Origin: Bacteroidota bacterium
GTDB lineage: Bacteria; Bacteroidota; Bacteroidia; Chitinophagales; BACL12
Assembly (NCBI GenBank): GCA_016718035.1
Contig: JADKEK010000003.1
Span: 169,501-233,500, forward strand
Reading direction: 5' to 3'
Length of the DNA stretch: 64,000 bases
The position numbers were made by a program, and so were the translations under genes. The notes under the pieces were generated by a model, which had not been told where the DNA came from, made no database searches, and saw only the letters and a program-made list of their open reading frames with translations. Below are positions 51,692 through 60,824 of this stretch, piece by piece. Numbering within the stretch: position 1 is the first letter of the stretch; every line of letters starts with the position of its first letter.

Positions 51692-52772
51692 GGATAAAAA
51701 AATAAGAGTGCTTATGTTTCCCTTTTCAAGGAATAGTGAAAACCCTTATCAACAACTAATTGCTAAAGGGTTAATTGAAAATGGAATGGAGGTGATAACT
51801 ATCCCCAATAGAAAATTATTTCCCATATTCCAGGTCCTAAAATATCAATTCGACATTTTGTATCTTTTTTGGCCAGAAGATTTTTATGTCGGCAAAAATT
51901 TGCTAACCGCTTTAATTAAACAAACATCCCTGCTTTTAAGTTTACCTATTTTACGAAATAAAATAACCATATATTCTGCAGACAATCTGTTTAGCCACAC
52001 AATTACGCCTAAAACATTGCTTGCAGAATCCAAGTGGATAAACCGTATATTAAAGAATTGCTCAGGAATAATATTTTCAAGCGAGGCAGCAAAAACAATT
52101 TATCAAAATAGTCATAAATATAGCCCTGAAAACTATGCCATCGTTCCACATGTTAGTTTTTCCGGATTTTATCCTAATACAATTACAAAAGAAGCTGCAA
52201 AAAATATTTTAGGATTAACTAACACCTTTACTTTTTTAGTTTTAGGTCGTATATCCCCTTATAAAGGTATTGAGGCAATAATTGCAAACTTTAATGAAAT
52301 TGCAATGAACAAAGAATTAAAACTCCTAATAGGTGGTAAATGTGATAAAAATTATGAACCTATTATTAATGATTTAATAAAAGATAACCCGAAAATTATT
52401 TTTATTAACAAGTATATTAAGCATGAAGACATACAAATCTATATGAATGCAGCAGACGCATTAATTGTAAATTATATCGACACTCCATTAAATCCTGGAA
52501 CTTTAGAGTTAGCACATATTTATAAAATACCTGTAATTGCGCCTAATCTACCAACTATCATAGCAAATTACGCCCCCCAGTTATTATATACATACAAACC
52601 ATTAGATAATCTTGCATTAAAAACGACCATGCTTGATGCAGTTGAGGCTATTCCAAAAATATCGGGAACATCTTTTAATAAAAACAATTCACCTGCTCAA
52701 ATTGGAAAAGTATTAAAAGACTTTTACCACTCTCAACTGAAATTGAAAGAAAATATAAACAATAATGTTTAA
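51681..52772 (+). CDS. Glycosyltransferase (GT4-like, GT-B fold)
   Basis: A 363-residue transferase working at the inner side of the membrane. The C-terminal half has the GT4 core: FLVLGRISPYKGIEAIIANF (phosphate-binding R-K region), KLLIGGK, and the E-x7-E like segment NYIDTPLNPGTLELAHIYKIPVIA. The N-terminal half is the acceptor domain (RVLMFPFSRNSENPYQQLIAKGL). Overlaps the previous gene by 11 bases and the next by 8. Sugar specificity unknown. Confidence 0.85.
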   Translation: MHSEDKKIRVLMFPFSRNSENPYQQLIAKGLIENGMEVITIPNRKLFPIFQVLKYQFDILYLFWPEDFYVGKNLLTALIKQTSLLLSLPILRNKITIYSADNLFSHTITPKTLLAESKWINRILKNCSGIIFSSEAAKTIYQNSHKYSPENYAIVPHVSFSGFYPNTITKEAAKNILGLTNTFTFLVLGRISPYKGIEAIIANFNEIAMNKELKLLIGGKCDKNYEPIINDLIKDNPKIIFINKYIKHEDIQIYMNAADALIVNYIDTPLNPGTLELAHIYKIPVIAPNLPTIIANYAPQLLYTYKPLDNLALKTTMLDAVEAIPKISGTSFNKNNSPAQIGKVLKDFYHSQLKLKENINNNV

Positions 52773-54156
52773 AGGCACTGGCAAACATATATCAATAGCT
52801 TTTATTGCTATTTTATTACGATTTGGTGTTGCATGGCTGGGCTGGAATACAAGCTTATTTGAAGCTTATGATAATTCTATAACTGTCGTTTACCAGCGTA
52901 GCGCTTATTTGCTTGCATTCGGATATGGTTACCAACAATCACTGCCAGAATCACCAGCGTATTATCAATTGGATTCAATTATTACCACAATTAATTTAGG
53001 TAGCAACTTAGCTACCAATTATGAAATCACTGAGAATGGTCGTTTTAACACCTCGCATTACCCACCGGGATTGCCACTGATTGGCGCAGGTTTATATAAA
53101 ATTACCAAAATACCAATTGCCTATTTATATCAGATACTCGGTATATTGATAGATTTAATCACTATATATTATTTGTATTTATTGATTTTAAAGATAAGCA
53201 CTCAAAAAGTTGCCTGGATAACTGCATGGCTTTATTGTTTAAGCCCGCAAGCAATTTCCTTAAGTGTTTCAATGACACCGGACGCCTACATGCCATTATT
53301 AGTTGTAGCCACTACCTATTACTTTTTGCAATACTTGGAGCATAAGTCTTTTAAATACATTATTATTATTGCCATTATAAACGGTTTAGGCGGCTACCTC
53401 CGCAGTGATTTTATTTTACTCCCGTTTGCTTTTAATTTACTTTTTTTATTCAGATGGAATCAATTTAAATTGTTTAATATTCTAAAGTTCAATCTTGCAA
53501 TTGCTGTTATTAGTTTTATAATTCTAACCCCATGGGCTTTACACAACAAAAAAACTCATGGTGAATTTAATCCCACGTCAACCTCGTTAGGTGCTACATT
53601 AATAACTGGATTATCTATTTTGCCAAACCCCTGGGATTTAGGGCCTACCGACTATGACAGGTTTGCTGAAGCTAAACACATGGGATTTGACACACCATTT
53701 GAATCGGGTGCCAATTACATGTTTACAGAACGTTTTAAATCGTATATAGCAGAGGAACCGGGTTATTATGCCAGAACATGTTTATATAGAACCGGTTATT
53801 TTTTAACCGCTCCACATGGTTGGGGGTTAGAAGTAGATAAATATGCCAAAACTTATTCCGAACTAAGAAATGAAGGTGCTGCTTTGGGTTCATTTTCATA
53901 TTTATTAGGAAAATACTGGACACAAATGTTGTCAGCGATTTTTACTTTAATAAGTTTCCTTTCATTATTCCTATTTATGCGGAAACATCAAGACCTAAAT
54001 GTTAAATTAATTTTAATTGCCGTTTTTATATCCGTATATTTAAGTCATGTTTTCATACATATTACCTCAGTTTATTTAATGTCGTTATACCCCATTCAAT
54101 GTTTTTTTATAGCGTATATGACAACAAACTTTAAATTCAGGAAGGTTGGAACATAA
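52765..54156 (+). CDS. GT39-like membrane glycosyltransferase (polyprenyl-phosphate dependent)
   Basis: A 463-residue polytopic inner-membrane protein, about 10 hydrophobic segments, of the PMT/ArnT-like superfamily. A long first extracytoplasmic loop after the first helix has SHYPPGLPLIGAGLYK, the usual acidic-aromatic surroundings of a GT-C active site, with an upstream DNSITVVYQRSAYLL segment. Such enzymes transfer a sugar from a polyprenyl phosphate donor outside the cytoplasm. Which sugar, and whether glycan or lipid is the acceptor, is unknown. Overlaps its neighbours by 8 and 11 bases. Confidence 0.8.
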   Translation: MFKGTGKHISIAFIAILLRFGVAWLGWNTSLFEAYDNSITVVYQRSAYLLAFGYGYQQSLPESPAYYQLDSIITTINLGSNLATNYEITENGRFNTSHYPPGLPLIGAGLYKITKIPIAYLYQILGILIDLITIYYLYLLILKISTQKVAWITAWLYCLSPQAISLSVSMTPDAYMPLLVVATTYYFLQYLEHKSFKYIIIIAIINGLGGYLRSDFILLPFAFNLLFLFRWNQFKLFNILKFNLAIAVISFIILTPWALHNKKTHGEFNPTSTSLGATLITGLSILPNPWDLGPTDYDRFAEAKHMGFDTPFESGANYMFTERFKSYIAEEPGYYARTCLYRTGYFLTAPHGWGLEVDKYAKTYSELRNEGAALGSFSYLLGKYWTQMLSAIFTLISFLSLFLFMRKHQDLNVKLILIAVFISVYLSHVFIHITSVYLMSLYPIQCFFIAYMTTNFKFRKVGT

Positions 54157-55189
54157 AAAAACACTGTTATACATTTGCACCAACGATGGTTCTGATATGC
54201 GCATCAATAAGGAGCTGCGAACCTTGTCGTCCAATTTTGCCATAACCTATATAGGTATTGGCCAAGGAGAAGTATTTACTTTTGGCAAACAATACTGTCA
54301 TTCGTTCCACCTAATTAAAGGCAAACGTAACAACCCGTTCACCATCCTTAAACTATTTCTAAAACTCATTCAACTCAAGCTTGCTAAATACGATTCTGTT
54401 CATGTAGTAAATGAAAAGTTGATTATATTTTTGTATCCTATCATTTTCCACAAACATTTGGTTGTCGATATTTTTGATAGCATATTTCTCATTAATAACA
54501 AATCCAGAAACAAAAACATATTCCTTAAAAAAATCCTCTATGCTCCGGCTAAAACATTGTTGGTTACCGATGAAAACAGGAAATCATTGATGCCTGACTT
54601 CGCTAAACACAAAGTTGCCATTTTGCCTAATTACCCTTACAAATACGAAGGTCCTGTTTCAGAGAAACAAAATAATCAACTTACTATATTATATAATGGG
54701 TGGTTAGGTGAAAACCGAGGGACAGAGTTCATTTACAAGTGTTTGGCGGCTGATACAGATTTACACGTAATTATGGCCGGTTGGATAGCTGACGAAACTT
54801 CCAAAAAACTACTAGATCACCCACAGGTAATTTACAAGGGTATTATGAAACAGGACGAAGTGCTACAATTAGCAGCAACAGATTGTGATTATATTTTATG
54901 TGTATATGCACCAATAAACGAAAATAATATCAATGCCAGCCCCAATAAAATTTACGACTCAATACAAACAAGAACCCCAATAATTACCAATGCCGAAGTA
55001 GTTGTTGCCCAATTTGTTGCAACGAACGAAATTGGTGTAGTAATTGACAACTACTACCATTTTGATGCTGCAGAGCTGCTACATGAATTGCGAATAAGAA
55101 AAAACCAATTTGTATTCAACGATACGTTAAGAACCATTTATACTTGGGAAAATGTTGAAGGGGTATTATTGGCGGCTCATAGTTTATGA
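54146..55189 (+). CDS. Glycosyltransferase (GT4/GT-B-like)
   Basis: A 347-residue soluble transferase starting at a TTG codon. The N-terminus LLYICTNDGSDMRINKELRTLS and the C-terminal ITILYNGWLGENRGTEFIYKCL, HVIMAGWIADETSK and CVYAPINENNINASPNKIYD segments fit GT-B enzymes of the GT4 type, with ASPNKIYDSIQTRTPIIT as the donor-binding strand and helix. It overlaps the GT39-like gene by 11 bases and the next gene by 4 (ATGA), so it is translationally coupled. Confidence 0.8.
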   Translation: MEHKKTLLYICTNDGSDMRINKELRTLSSNFAITYIGIGQGEVFTFGKQYCHSFHLIKGKRNNPFTILKLFLKLIQLKLAKYDSVHVVNEKLIIFLYPIIFHKHLVVDIFDSIFLINNKSRNKNIFLKKILYAPAKTLLVTDENRKSLMPDFAKHKVAILPNYPYKYEGPVSEKQNNQLTILYNGWLGENRGTEFIYKCLAADTDLHVIMAGWIADETSKKLLDHPQVIYKGIMKQDEVLQLAATDCDYILCVYAPINENNINASPNKIYDSIQTRTPIITNAEVVVAQFVATNEIGVVIDNYYHFDAAELLHELRIRKNQFVFNDTLRTIYTWENVEGVLLAAHSL

Positions 55190-56289
55190 AAATACTACTT
55201 TGCACCAATGCATTTGAAACCGTGAGCAATGGCCCTGCCAAATTTGCACACTTAGTATTGGAAATGGAGCGTTATTTCCCCGACTGTGAAGTGCGCGTGT
55301 TAACAGAGGATTGCACAACTCCTGTTAAAGACAAAATTTACAAGCAACAACTTAGTATACCTCAGATACTAAAACCATTAGGCATGTTTTTGCGCATGTT
55401 TCAATACCATAACAAGGCAATGTCTATCAAACACACTGATTATAATTTTGATTATCTCGTATACAATAATGCTATTGTCGGAATATGGAGTGGATTGTGT
55501 TTTAAAAATACAATTGGGTTCATCAATGACGACACTTATGCCACTGCAAGTTGGAAATCTTTTTGGGGGGTGAATTGGACCAAGGGAAGAATATTTTTTA
55601 TCACAGAGAAAATAGCGTGTAAATGTCTGCGTTTGATTATTGTAAATTCCAATTATTTAAGCGCTTTAATTCAAAAAAAATATCGAGTTCCGGCTCATAA
55701 GGTTCAACGATTATATAAAGCTAAAGGAGTTGAAAATGAGCTTCCTACTAAATCAAACCCGGTGCCAACAATATTGTTTGTAAAAAATGATTATTTACGT
55801 GGTGGCTTATTCAACCTGATTGATGCTTTAAAACAAATATCTCAACCTTTCAAGTTAATTATTGCAGGACCTCACGCTGCGAGTAAACAACCAATATTAT
55901 CTTATATTGGACAGCAACACCAACTAGAAGTAGAATTTAAAGGAATTGTGACACCAACAGAAATATATGATGATATGAGAAAAGCAGACATCTTTTGTGT
56001 GCCATCAACAAAAGAAGCTTTAGGTGTAGCCAATATTGAAGCCTTAGCACTAGGATGCACGGTAATAAGTACCCAAGTAGGTGGTATACCGGAAGTTTTA
56101 GATAATGGCAATAACGGATGGTTAGTGCCACCTGATAATCCTAAAGCCCTCGCCAATGCAATTCAAACTGCCCTTTCTAACCCAGATTTATGTGCAGAAA
56201 AAACAAAAAACGGGCATATATTTGTTGAACAATTTAACTTGGGTAATGTGTTATCCAATTTCAAGCAGCTTATAACTAACCTTGGCTAG
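55186..56289 (+). CDS. Glycosyltransferase family 4
   Basis: A 367-residue GT-B transferase with clear family 4 hallmarks. TNAFETVSNGPAKFAHLVLEMER is the GG-like acceptor-domain opening, IFCVPSTKEALGVANIEALALGCTVIST contains the E-x7-E motif near residue 280, and NGWLVPPDNPKALANAI follows. It overlaps the preceding gene by 4 bases and the ligase gene by 8. Specificity unknown; probably adds one residue of the repeat unit. Confidence 0.9.
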   Translation: MKILLCTNAFETVSNGPAKFAHLVLEMERYFPDCEVRVLTEDCTTPVKDKIYKQQLSIPQILKPLGMFLRMFQYHNKAMSIKHTDYNFDYLVYNNAIVGIWSGLCFKNTIGFINDDTYATASWKSFWGVNWTKGRIFFITEKIACKCLRLIIVNSNYLSALIQKKYRVPAHKVQRLYKAKGVENELPTKSNPVPTILFVKNDYLRGGLFNLIDALKQISQPFKLIIAGPHAASKQPILSYIGQQHQLEVEFKGIVTPTEIYDDMRKADIFCVPSTKEALGVANIEALALGCTVISTQVGGIPEVLDNGNNGWLVPPDNPKALANAIQTALSNPDLCAEKTKNGHIFVEQFNLGNVLSNFKQLITNLG

Positions 56290-57565
56290 AGCACTCACAC
56301 AACAGCAAAAAATATTCAGAAATGTGGATTTCATATTACTGAATATTAATGCATTATTAATAATATTAGGTTACGGTTTAGCTGTTTATACAGACACCGC
56401 ATCTGTGCCAATGGTAAAACTCATAAAAACGGCATTTTTAGCTGTTTCACTGATTGCACTGTTAAAGAATTTACAATTTAAGAGTAATCCCTTTCCAAGT
56501 CCTACAATTATTTACTTATTGGTGTTTGCCTTCTGGGTTACATTAATGGCGTTTTTTGTTGAAGATGTTGTGTTTTCCATTATGCGGGCAATGACATTTA
56601 TTTTTCCGCTTTTTTACACCTATCTGGTTTTAAGCAATTTAGCGAACAAGTATGATGTGTATTCATTGCTGAAAGCTTTTGCTAGGTCATTCAACCTCAT
56701 TTATAGTTTACCAATCATTGTTTTTTTGCTAAGTGGTGCAGGTTTTTCACAAGCAAATATCTATGGGCAGACAGGTAATTCCGGACATTTTTTTATTTCC
56801 AATCAATATGGATGGGCCTGTGCCATGTTTTTGATAACCGGAATGGATGTATGGTTAAATACCCAGCCCAAAAAAATATATAAATATTATTTATTAGGCA
56901 CAAGCGTAGTAGGTCTCTTTTTAGTAATGGCAAGTGGGAATAGGGCTTCCTGGGTTGCCATATGTTTAGCCATTATCATTTTTACATTACGATTAAAAAA
57001 TATCCGTTCAGATTTTAAATTGTTGATAGCTTTAATACCAATTGTTGGCATAATCTGGTTTTATCAATTACCTGAATCCTCTTTGCAGGCAAGGTTATCG
57101 GATACAGAAACACAAATCGATAAAGGAGAAGCAAGATTCAATACTGCAAAATATGCATTCGGCGTATTTAATGAAGATAAAATAAAATGGATAACCGGAG
57201 CCGGCATGTTTAATTACGAAGGAACAATTGGCTCCGATGGCCTTGGCGACTATCACAATTCCTATTTAGAGGTATTATTTGGTGGTGGCATAGGCTTATT
57301 TATCATGTTTATAAACTTTATGATTTTCAGGCCGTTTTATTATTATATTAAATATTATTCGAAAACTTTTTTATTAATCACACCTGTAGCAATTATCCCG
57401 GTTTTTGAAAGTAATCTTACAGGTGGTCAATTTTTATTCTACCCGTGGTTTGTTTTTATTTTGTTATTTAACATCCCTCCTGAATATGATAAAAAGCGAT
57501 GGGAATTAATTCAGTCCAAAAAGGAAAAGCAACAAAAGTTGTTAGTTAAACCAAAATTTATTTAA
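56282..57565 (+). CDS. O-antigen ligase/polymerase family (Wzy_C) membrane protein
   Basis: A 427-residue polytopic inner-membrane protein with about 10-12 hydrophobic segments. The family's signature lies in the C-terminal loop and helix, GDYHNSYLEVLFGGGIGLFIMF (around residues 320-341), preceded by a periplasmic loop with ETQIDKGEARFNTAKYAF. Either polymerises repeat units (Wzy) or ligates the glycan to lipid A-core (WaaL); the sequence cannot decide. The TTG start overlaps the previous gene by 8 bases; its stop overlaps the next gene by 1. Confidence 0.88.
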   Translation: MARALTQQQKIFRNVDFILLNINALLIILGYGLAVYTDTASVPMVKLIKTAFLAVSLIALLKNLQFKSNPFPSPTIIYLLVFAFWVTLMAFFVEDVVFSIMRAMTFIFPLFYTYLVLSNLANKYDVYSLLKAFARSFNLIYSLPIIVFLLSGAGFSQANIYGQTGNSGHFFISNQYGWACAMFLITGMDVWLNTQPKKIYKYYLLGTSVVGLFLVMASGNRASWVAICLAIIIFTLRLKNIRSDFKLLIALIPIVGIIWFYQLPESSLQARLSDTETQIDKGEARFNTAKYAFGVFNEDKIKWITGAGMFNYEGTIGSDGLGDYHNSYLEVLFGGGIGLFIMFINFMIFRPFYYYIKYYSKTFLLITPVAIIPVFESNLTGGQFLFYPWFVFILLFNIPPEYDKKRWELIQSKKEKQQKLLVKPKFI

Positions 57566-58707
57566 TGCTTAAAATACTGGTGGTAATAGGCACAAGGCCT
57601 GAAGCTATTAAAATGGCTCCGGTAATCCTATCATTAAAAAAACAAAAAAAGTTAATCTGCGAGGTGTGTGTTACAGCTCAACACAGGGACATGCTCGATC
57701 AGGTGCTCACCTTTTTTCAAATCAAGCCTGATTATGATTTAAATATTATGACCGGGAACCAGCAACTAAATACCATTACTGCTAAAATACTATCTGCTTT
57801 AGATGAAATTTATCAACAATGCAAACCGGATTTAGTACTTGTACATGGTGACACTAACACTTCTTTTGCTGCAGCATTGGCCGCTTTTTATCGCAAAATA
57901 AAAATTGGACATATTGAGGCAGGAATGAGAACAGGTAATTTACAATTACCATTTCCAGAAGAAGGAAACCGTGTGCTAACAACACAAATTAGCAATTACC
58001 ATTTTGCACCAACAAAAGAAAATGTTGCGCATTTAAAAAGAAGTGGTGTTAAAACAAAAAATATTATTAAAACAGGAAATACGGTTATAGATAGTTTATT
58101 GCTTACCAGTAAAAAAGTAAAATCGTTTACATCTGCTATTACTGATTCACGTCTAACTGATATCATCCAATCCAAGAAAAAAATTATTTTGGTTACCGGA
58201 CACAGAAGAGAAAATCTTGGAAACCCTTTGGCTCAAATTTGTGACGCTTTATTACAAATTGCTAATAAATTTCCTGAGACAACAATAATTTATCCGGTTC
58301 ATCCAAATCCTAATGTAAACAAACCGGTATATGCAGCGCTAAATAACACACCTAATATTATATTAACCCACCCATTAGATTATCCAGATTTTGTTTTACT
58401 CATGAAACATGCATATATTTTGCTGACTGATTCAGGTGGTATACAGGAAGAAGGACCATCATTGGGTAAGCCTGTATTAGTACTTCGTGAAATTACTGAG
58501 CGACCTGAAGCACTTAAAGCCGGAACGGTAAAACTTGTAGGCACTAAAAGCAAAAACATTGTTCAACATGTTAGTGCATTAGTAACTTCCAAAACCGCCT
58601 ATCAAAAGATGTCCTTAAAAATTAATCCGTATGGTGACGGTAATGCAGCGGCTAGGATTACAAAATGGATTAAAGCAAATGCGCAAATTTTGAAAAAAAC
58701 AACTTAA
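57565..58707 (+). CDS. wecB: UDP-N-acetylglucosamine 2-epimerase (non-hydrolysing)
   Basis: A 380-residue cytosolic enzyme converting UDP-GlcNAc to UDP-ManNAc, precursor of ManNAc-containing glycans and some acids. GTRPEAIKMAPVI (8-20), VHGDTNTSFAAALAAFYRKIKIGHIEAGMRTG, FPEEGNRVLT and the C-terminal TDSGGIQEEGPSLGKPVLVLREITERPEA are all standard. Length fits. It lies between the ligase and bi-domain oxidoreductase genes with 1-base overlaps at both ends. Confidence 0.95.
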   Translation: MLKILVVIGTRPEAIKMAPVILSLKKQKKLICEVCVTAQHRDMLDQVLTFFQIKPDYDLNIMTGNQQLNTITAKILSALDEIYQQCKPDLVLVHGDTNTSFAAALAAFYRKIKIGHIEAGMRTGNLQLPFPEEGNRVLTTQISNYHFAPTKENVAHLKRSGVKTKNIIKTGNTVIDSLLLTSKKVKSFTSAITDSRLTDIIQSKKKIILVTGHRRENLGNPLAQICDALLQIANKFPETTIIYPVHPNPNVNKPVYAALNNTPNIILTHPLDYPDFVLLMKHAYILLTDSGGIQEEGPSLGKPVLVLREITERPEALKAGTVKLVGTKSKNIVQHVSALVTSKTAYQKMSLKINPYGDGNAAARITKWIKANAQILKKTT

Positions 58708-60821
58708 TGAAACAACTGATTCAACATTTACAAAGTGGGAAAACGACTCTGGAAGAAGTGCCCATACCGGCTGTAAAAAATGGGTATATTGTTGTCAGGT
58801 CGATTTATAGTTTAGTGTCCACTGGCACTGAAAAAATGCTTGTTGAATTTAGTAAAGCAAGTATTATTAATAAAGTGCGTCAAAACCCCGATCGCGTTGA
58901 ACAAGTATTGAATAAAATTTCAAGTGATGGGTTAATTCCAACTTTGGATGCTGTGTTTAGAAAATTAGAAGAACCAATGCCTTTAGGGTATTGTAATCTT
59001 GGTGTAGTGACTGCAGTTGGAGAAGGAGTAAACGATTTTAAGATTGGAGACAGGGTGATTAGTAATGGGCCGCATGCAGAATATGTTGCAGTCCCAAAAA
59101 ATCTAGCTTGCAAAGTACCACATGAAGTAAGTAATGAAGCAGCTGTTTTCACAGTAGTAGGTGCAATTGGTTTAGAAGCCATTCGATTAGCAAAACCGCA
59201 ACTTGGTGATACTGTTTGTGTAATTGGTTTAGGGTTAATTGGATTACTTACCTGTCAATTATTACGCGCTTCAGGTTGTAATGTAATGGCATATGATATT
59301 GATGATAAAAAAATAGCTATTGCCAAATCGATGCAAATTGCTGCATTTAATTCAAGCAACATTGATATCGATGCTCATGTATTGGAACAAACAAACAATT
59401 TTGGTTGCGATGTAGTATTTATTGCAGCATCAGCTAAAAACGACAATCTTGTAAATATTGCGGCCAGGGCAACAAAAAAACGCGGCCAGGTGATTCTCAT
59501 TGGTGTAATAAATCTGCAGTTAGACAGAACCGAATTTTATAAAAAAGAAATTACTTTTCAGGTTTCATGTTCGTATGGCGCAGGACGTTATGATGATCAA
59601 TATGAAATTCAAGGTATTGATTATCCCGAAGCCTATGTGAAATGGACTGCCAAACGAAATTTTGAAGCTTTTTTAAGTTGTTTAAACAATAACACTGTTC
59701 AAACAACACAATTAATCACATCTACTATTTTATTTGAACAGGCCCCGGAAGCTTATGCCGAAATTGCCGCACCCGATACTGTTGCCTTATTATTAAAATA
59801 TGCGAATGACTATAAGCTTACAGCACAACCTGAACAAGTTACAATTAAACCAAATAAACCTTCTGCAGTTACAGTTGGAATTATAGGCTCAGGTAATTTT
59901 GCTAAAGCTACATTAGTTCCTATTCTTCAAAAAATTGGTGCTAACATCAAATATATTTGCGGAAATGACGGACTAAGTGCTGCATTATTGGCAAAAAAAT
60001 TCAACATTCCGCACGCGGTAACTTCAACCGATACTATTATAAATGACCCTGAAGTAAACTTATTAATTATAGCAACACGCCATGATTCACATGCTGCTTT
60101 AGCTATTGCCGGCTTAAATGCCAATAAACATATATTTGTCGAGAAACCAATTGCGATTGACCTTAATTCACTAGAACAATTAAAAGCAGCGCATGCTCAA
60201 CACCCTGAATTAATTTTTCAAAGTGGATTTAACCGCAGGCATGCCCCATTGGCAAAACAATTAAAAGCACACATTCAAAACAATCCGGTTAGTAATATTG
60301 TTATCACTGTAAATGCAGGTGCCTTACCTGATGGCCATTGGTTGTATAATAAAACAACCGGTGGGGGACGAATAGTTGGAGAAGCTTGTCATTTTTTTGA
60401 CTTAATGAGTTACTTTACCGGTAGCACCATAAAATCGGTTTATGCCACAGAAGCGCCAATAAGCAACCAACAAGAAAACACTATTATACATTTAACCTAT
60501 CACAATGGAAGCCATGGCACTATCAATTATTTTGCAAACGGACATAAAAAATATCCAAAAGAAAAAATAGAGGTGTTTGCAGGAAATAAAATATTTATGC
60601 TGGATAATTTCAGAAAACTGTATGCTTACGGCGCCAACATTACCAATAGTTTATTTTCAACGCAGGATAAAGGACATAAAGCCCAATTTGAAACATTATT
60701 ACAATCATTACATTCAGACCAACTCTCATCAAGCACTTTTGAATCTCTCTACAACACTACTAAAGCAACTTTATTAGTAGAAAAAAGTATCACTACAAAA
60801 GCACCACAGGAGGTAGATTAA
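58707..60821 (+). CDS. Bi-domain oxidoreductase: MDR-type N-terminus plus Gfo/Idh/MocA C-terminus
   Basis: A 704-residue natural fusion. Residues 1-370 are a medium-chain dehydrogenase-like part (STGTEKMLVEFSKAS, then IGDRVISNGPHAEY and the Rossmann motif CVIGLGLIGLL around 173), without a clear zinc-binding Cys/His set. From about 390 a second Rossmann motif VGIIGSGNFAK begins a Gfo/Idh/MocA half, with FVEKPIAIDLNSLEQL and NRRHAPLAKQLK. Such fusions are regular parts of exopolysaccharide clusters and probably handle uronic acid or related sugar nucleotide chemistry, but the reaction is not established. It touches both neighbours, with asnB 3 bases on. Confidence 0.88.
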   Translation: MKQLIQHLQSGKTTLEEVPIPAVKNGYIVVRSIYSLVSTGTEKMLVEFSKASIINKVRQNPDRVEQVLNKISSDGLIPTLDAVFRKLEEPMPLGYCNLGVVTAVGEGVNDFKIGDRVISNGPHAEYVAVPKNLACKVPHEVSNEAAVFTVVGAIGLEAIRLAKPQLGDTVCVIGLGLIGLLTCQLLRASGCNVMAYDIDDKKIAIAKSMQIAAFNSSNIDIDAHVLEQTNNFGCDVVFIAASAKNDNLVNIAARATKKRGQVILIGVINLQLDRTEFYKKEITFQVSCSYGAGRYDDQYEIQGIDYPEAYVKWTAKRNFEAFLSCLNNNTVQTTQLITSTILFEQAPEAYAEIAAPDTVALLLKYANDYKLTAQPEQVTIKPNKPSAVTVGIIGSGNFAKATLVPILQKIGANIKYICGNDGLSAALLAKKFNIPHAVTSTDTIINDPEVNLLIIATRHDSHAALAIAGLNANKHIFVEKPIAIDLNSLEQLKAAHAQHPELIFQSGFNRRHAPLAKQLKAHIQNNPVSNIVITVNAGALPDGHWLYNKTTGGGRIVGEACHFFDLMSYFTGSTIKSVYATEAPISNQQENTIIHLTYHNGSHGTINYFANGHKKYPKEKIEVFAGNKIFMLDNFRKLYAYGANITNSLFSTQDKGHKAQFETLLQSLHSDQLSSSTFESLYNTTKATLLVEKSITTKAPQEVD

Positions 60822-60824
60822 CGC

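Noticed and set aside
60808..60813. AGGAGG before asnB as a ribosome binding site
   Set aside because: It is coding sequence of the preceding gene (Gln-Glu) and lies 11 bases before the ATG; only mentioned in the asnB entry.
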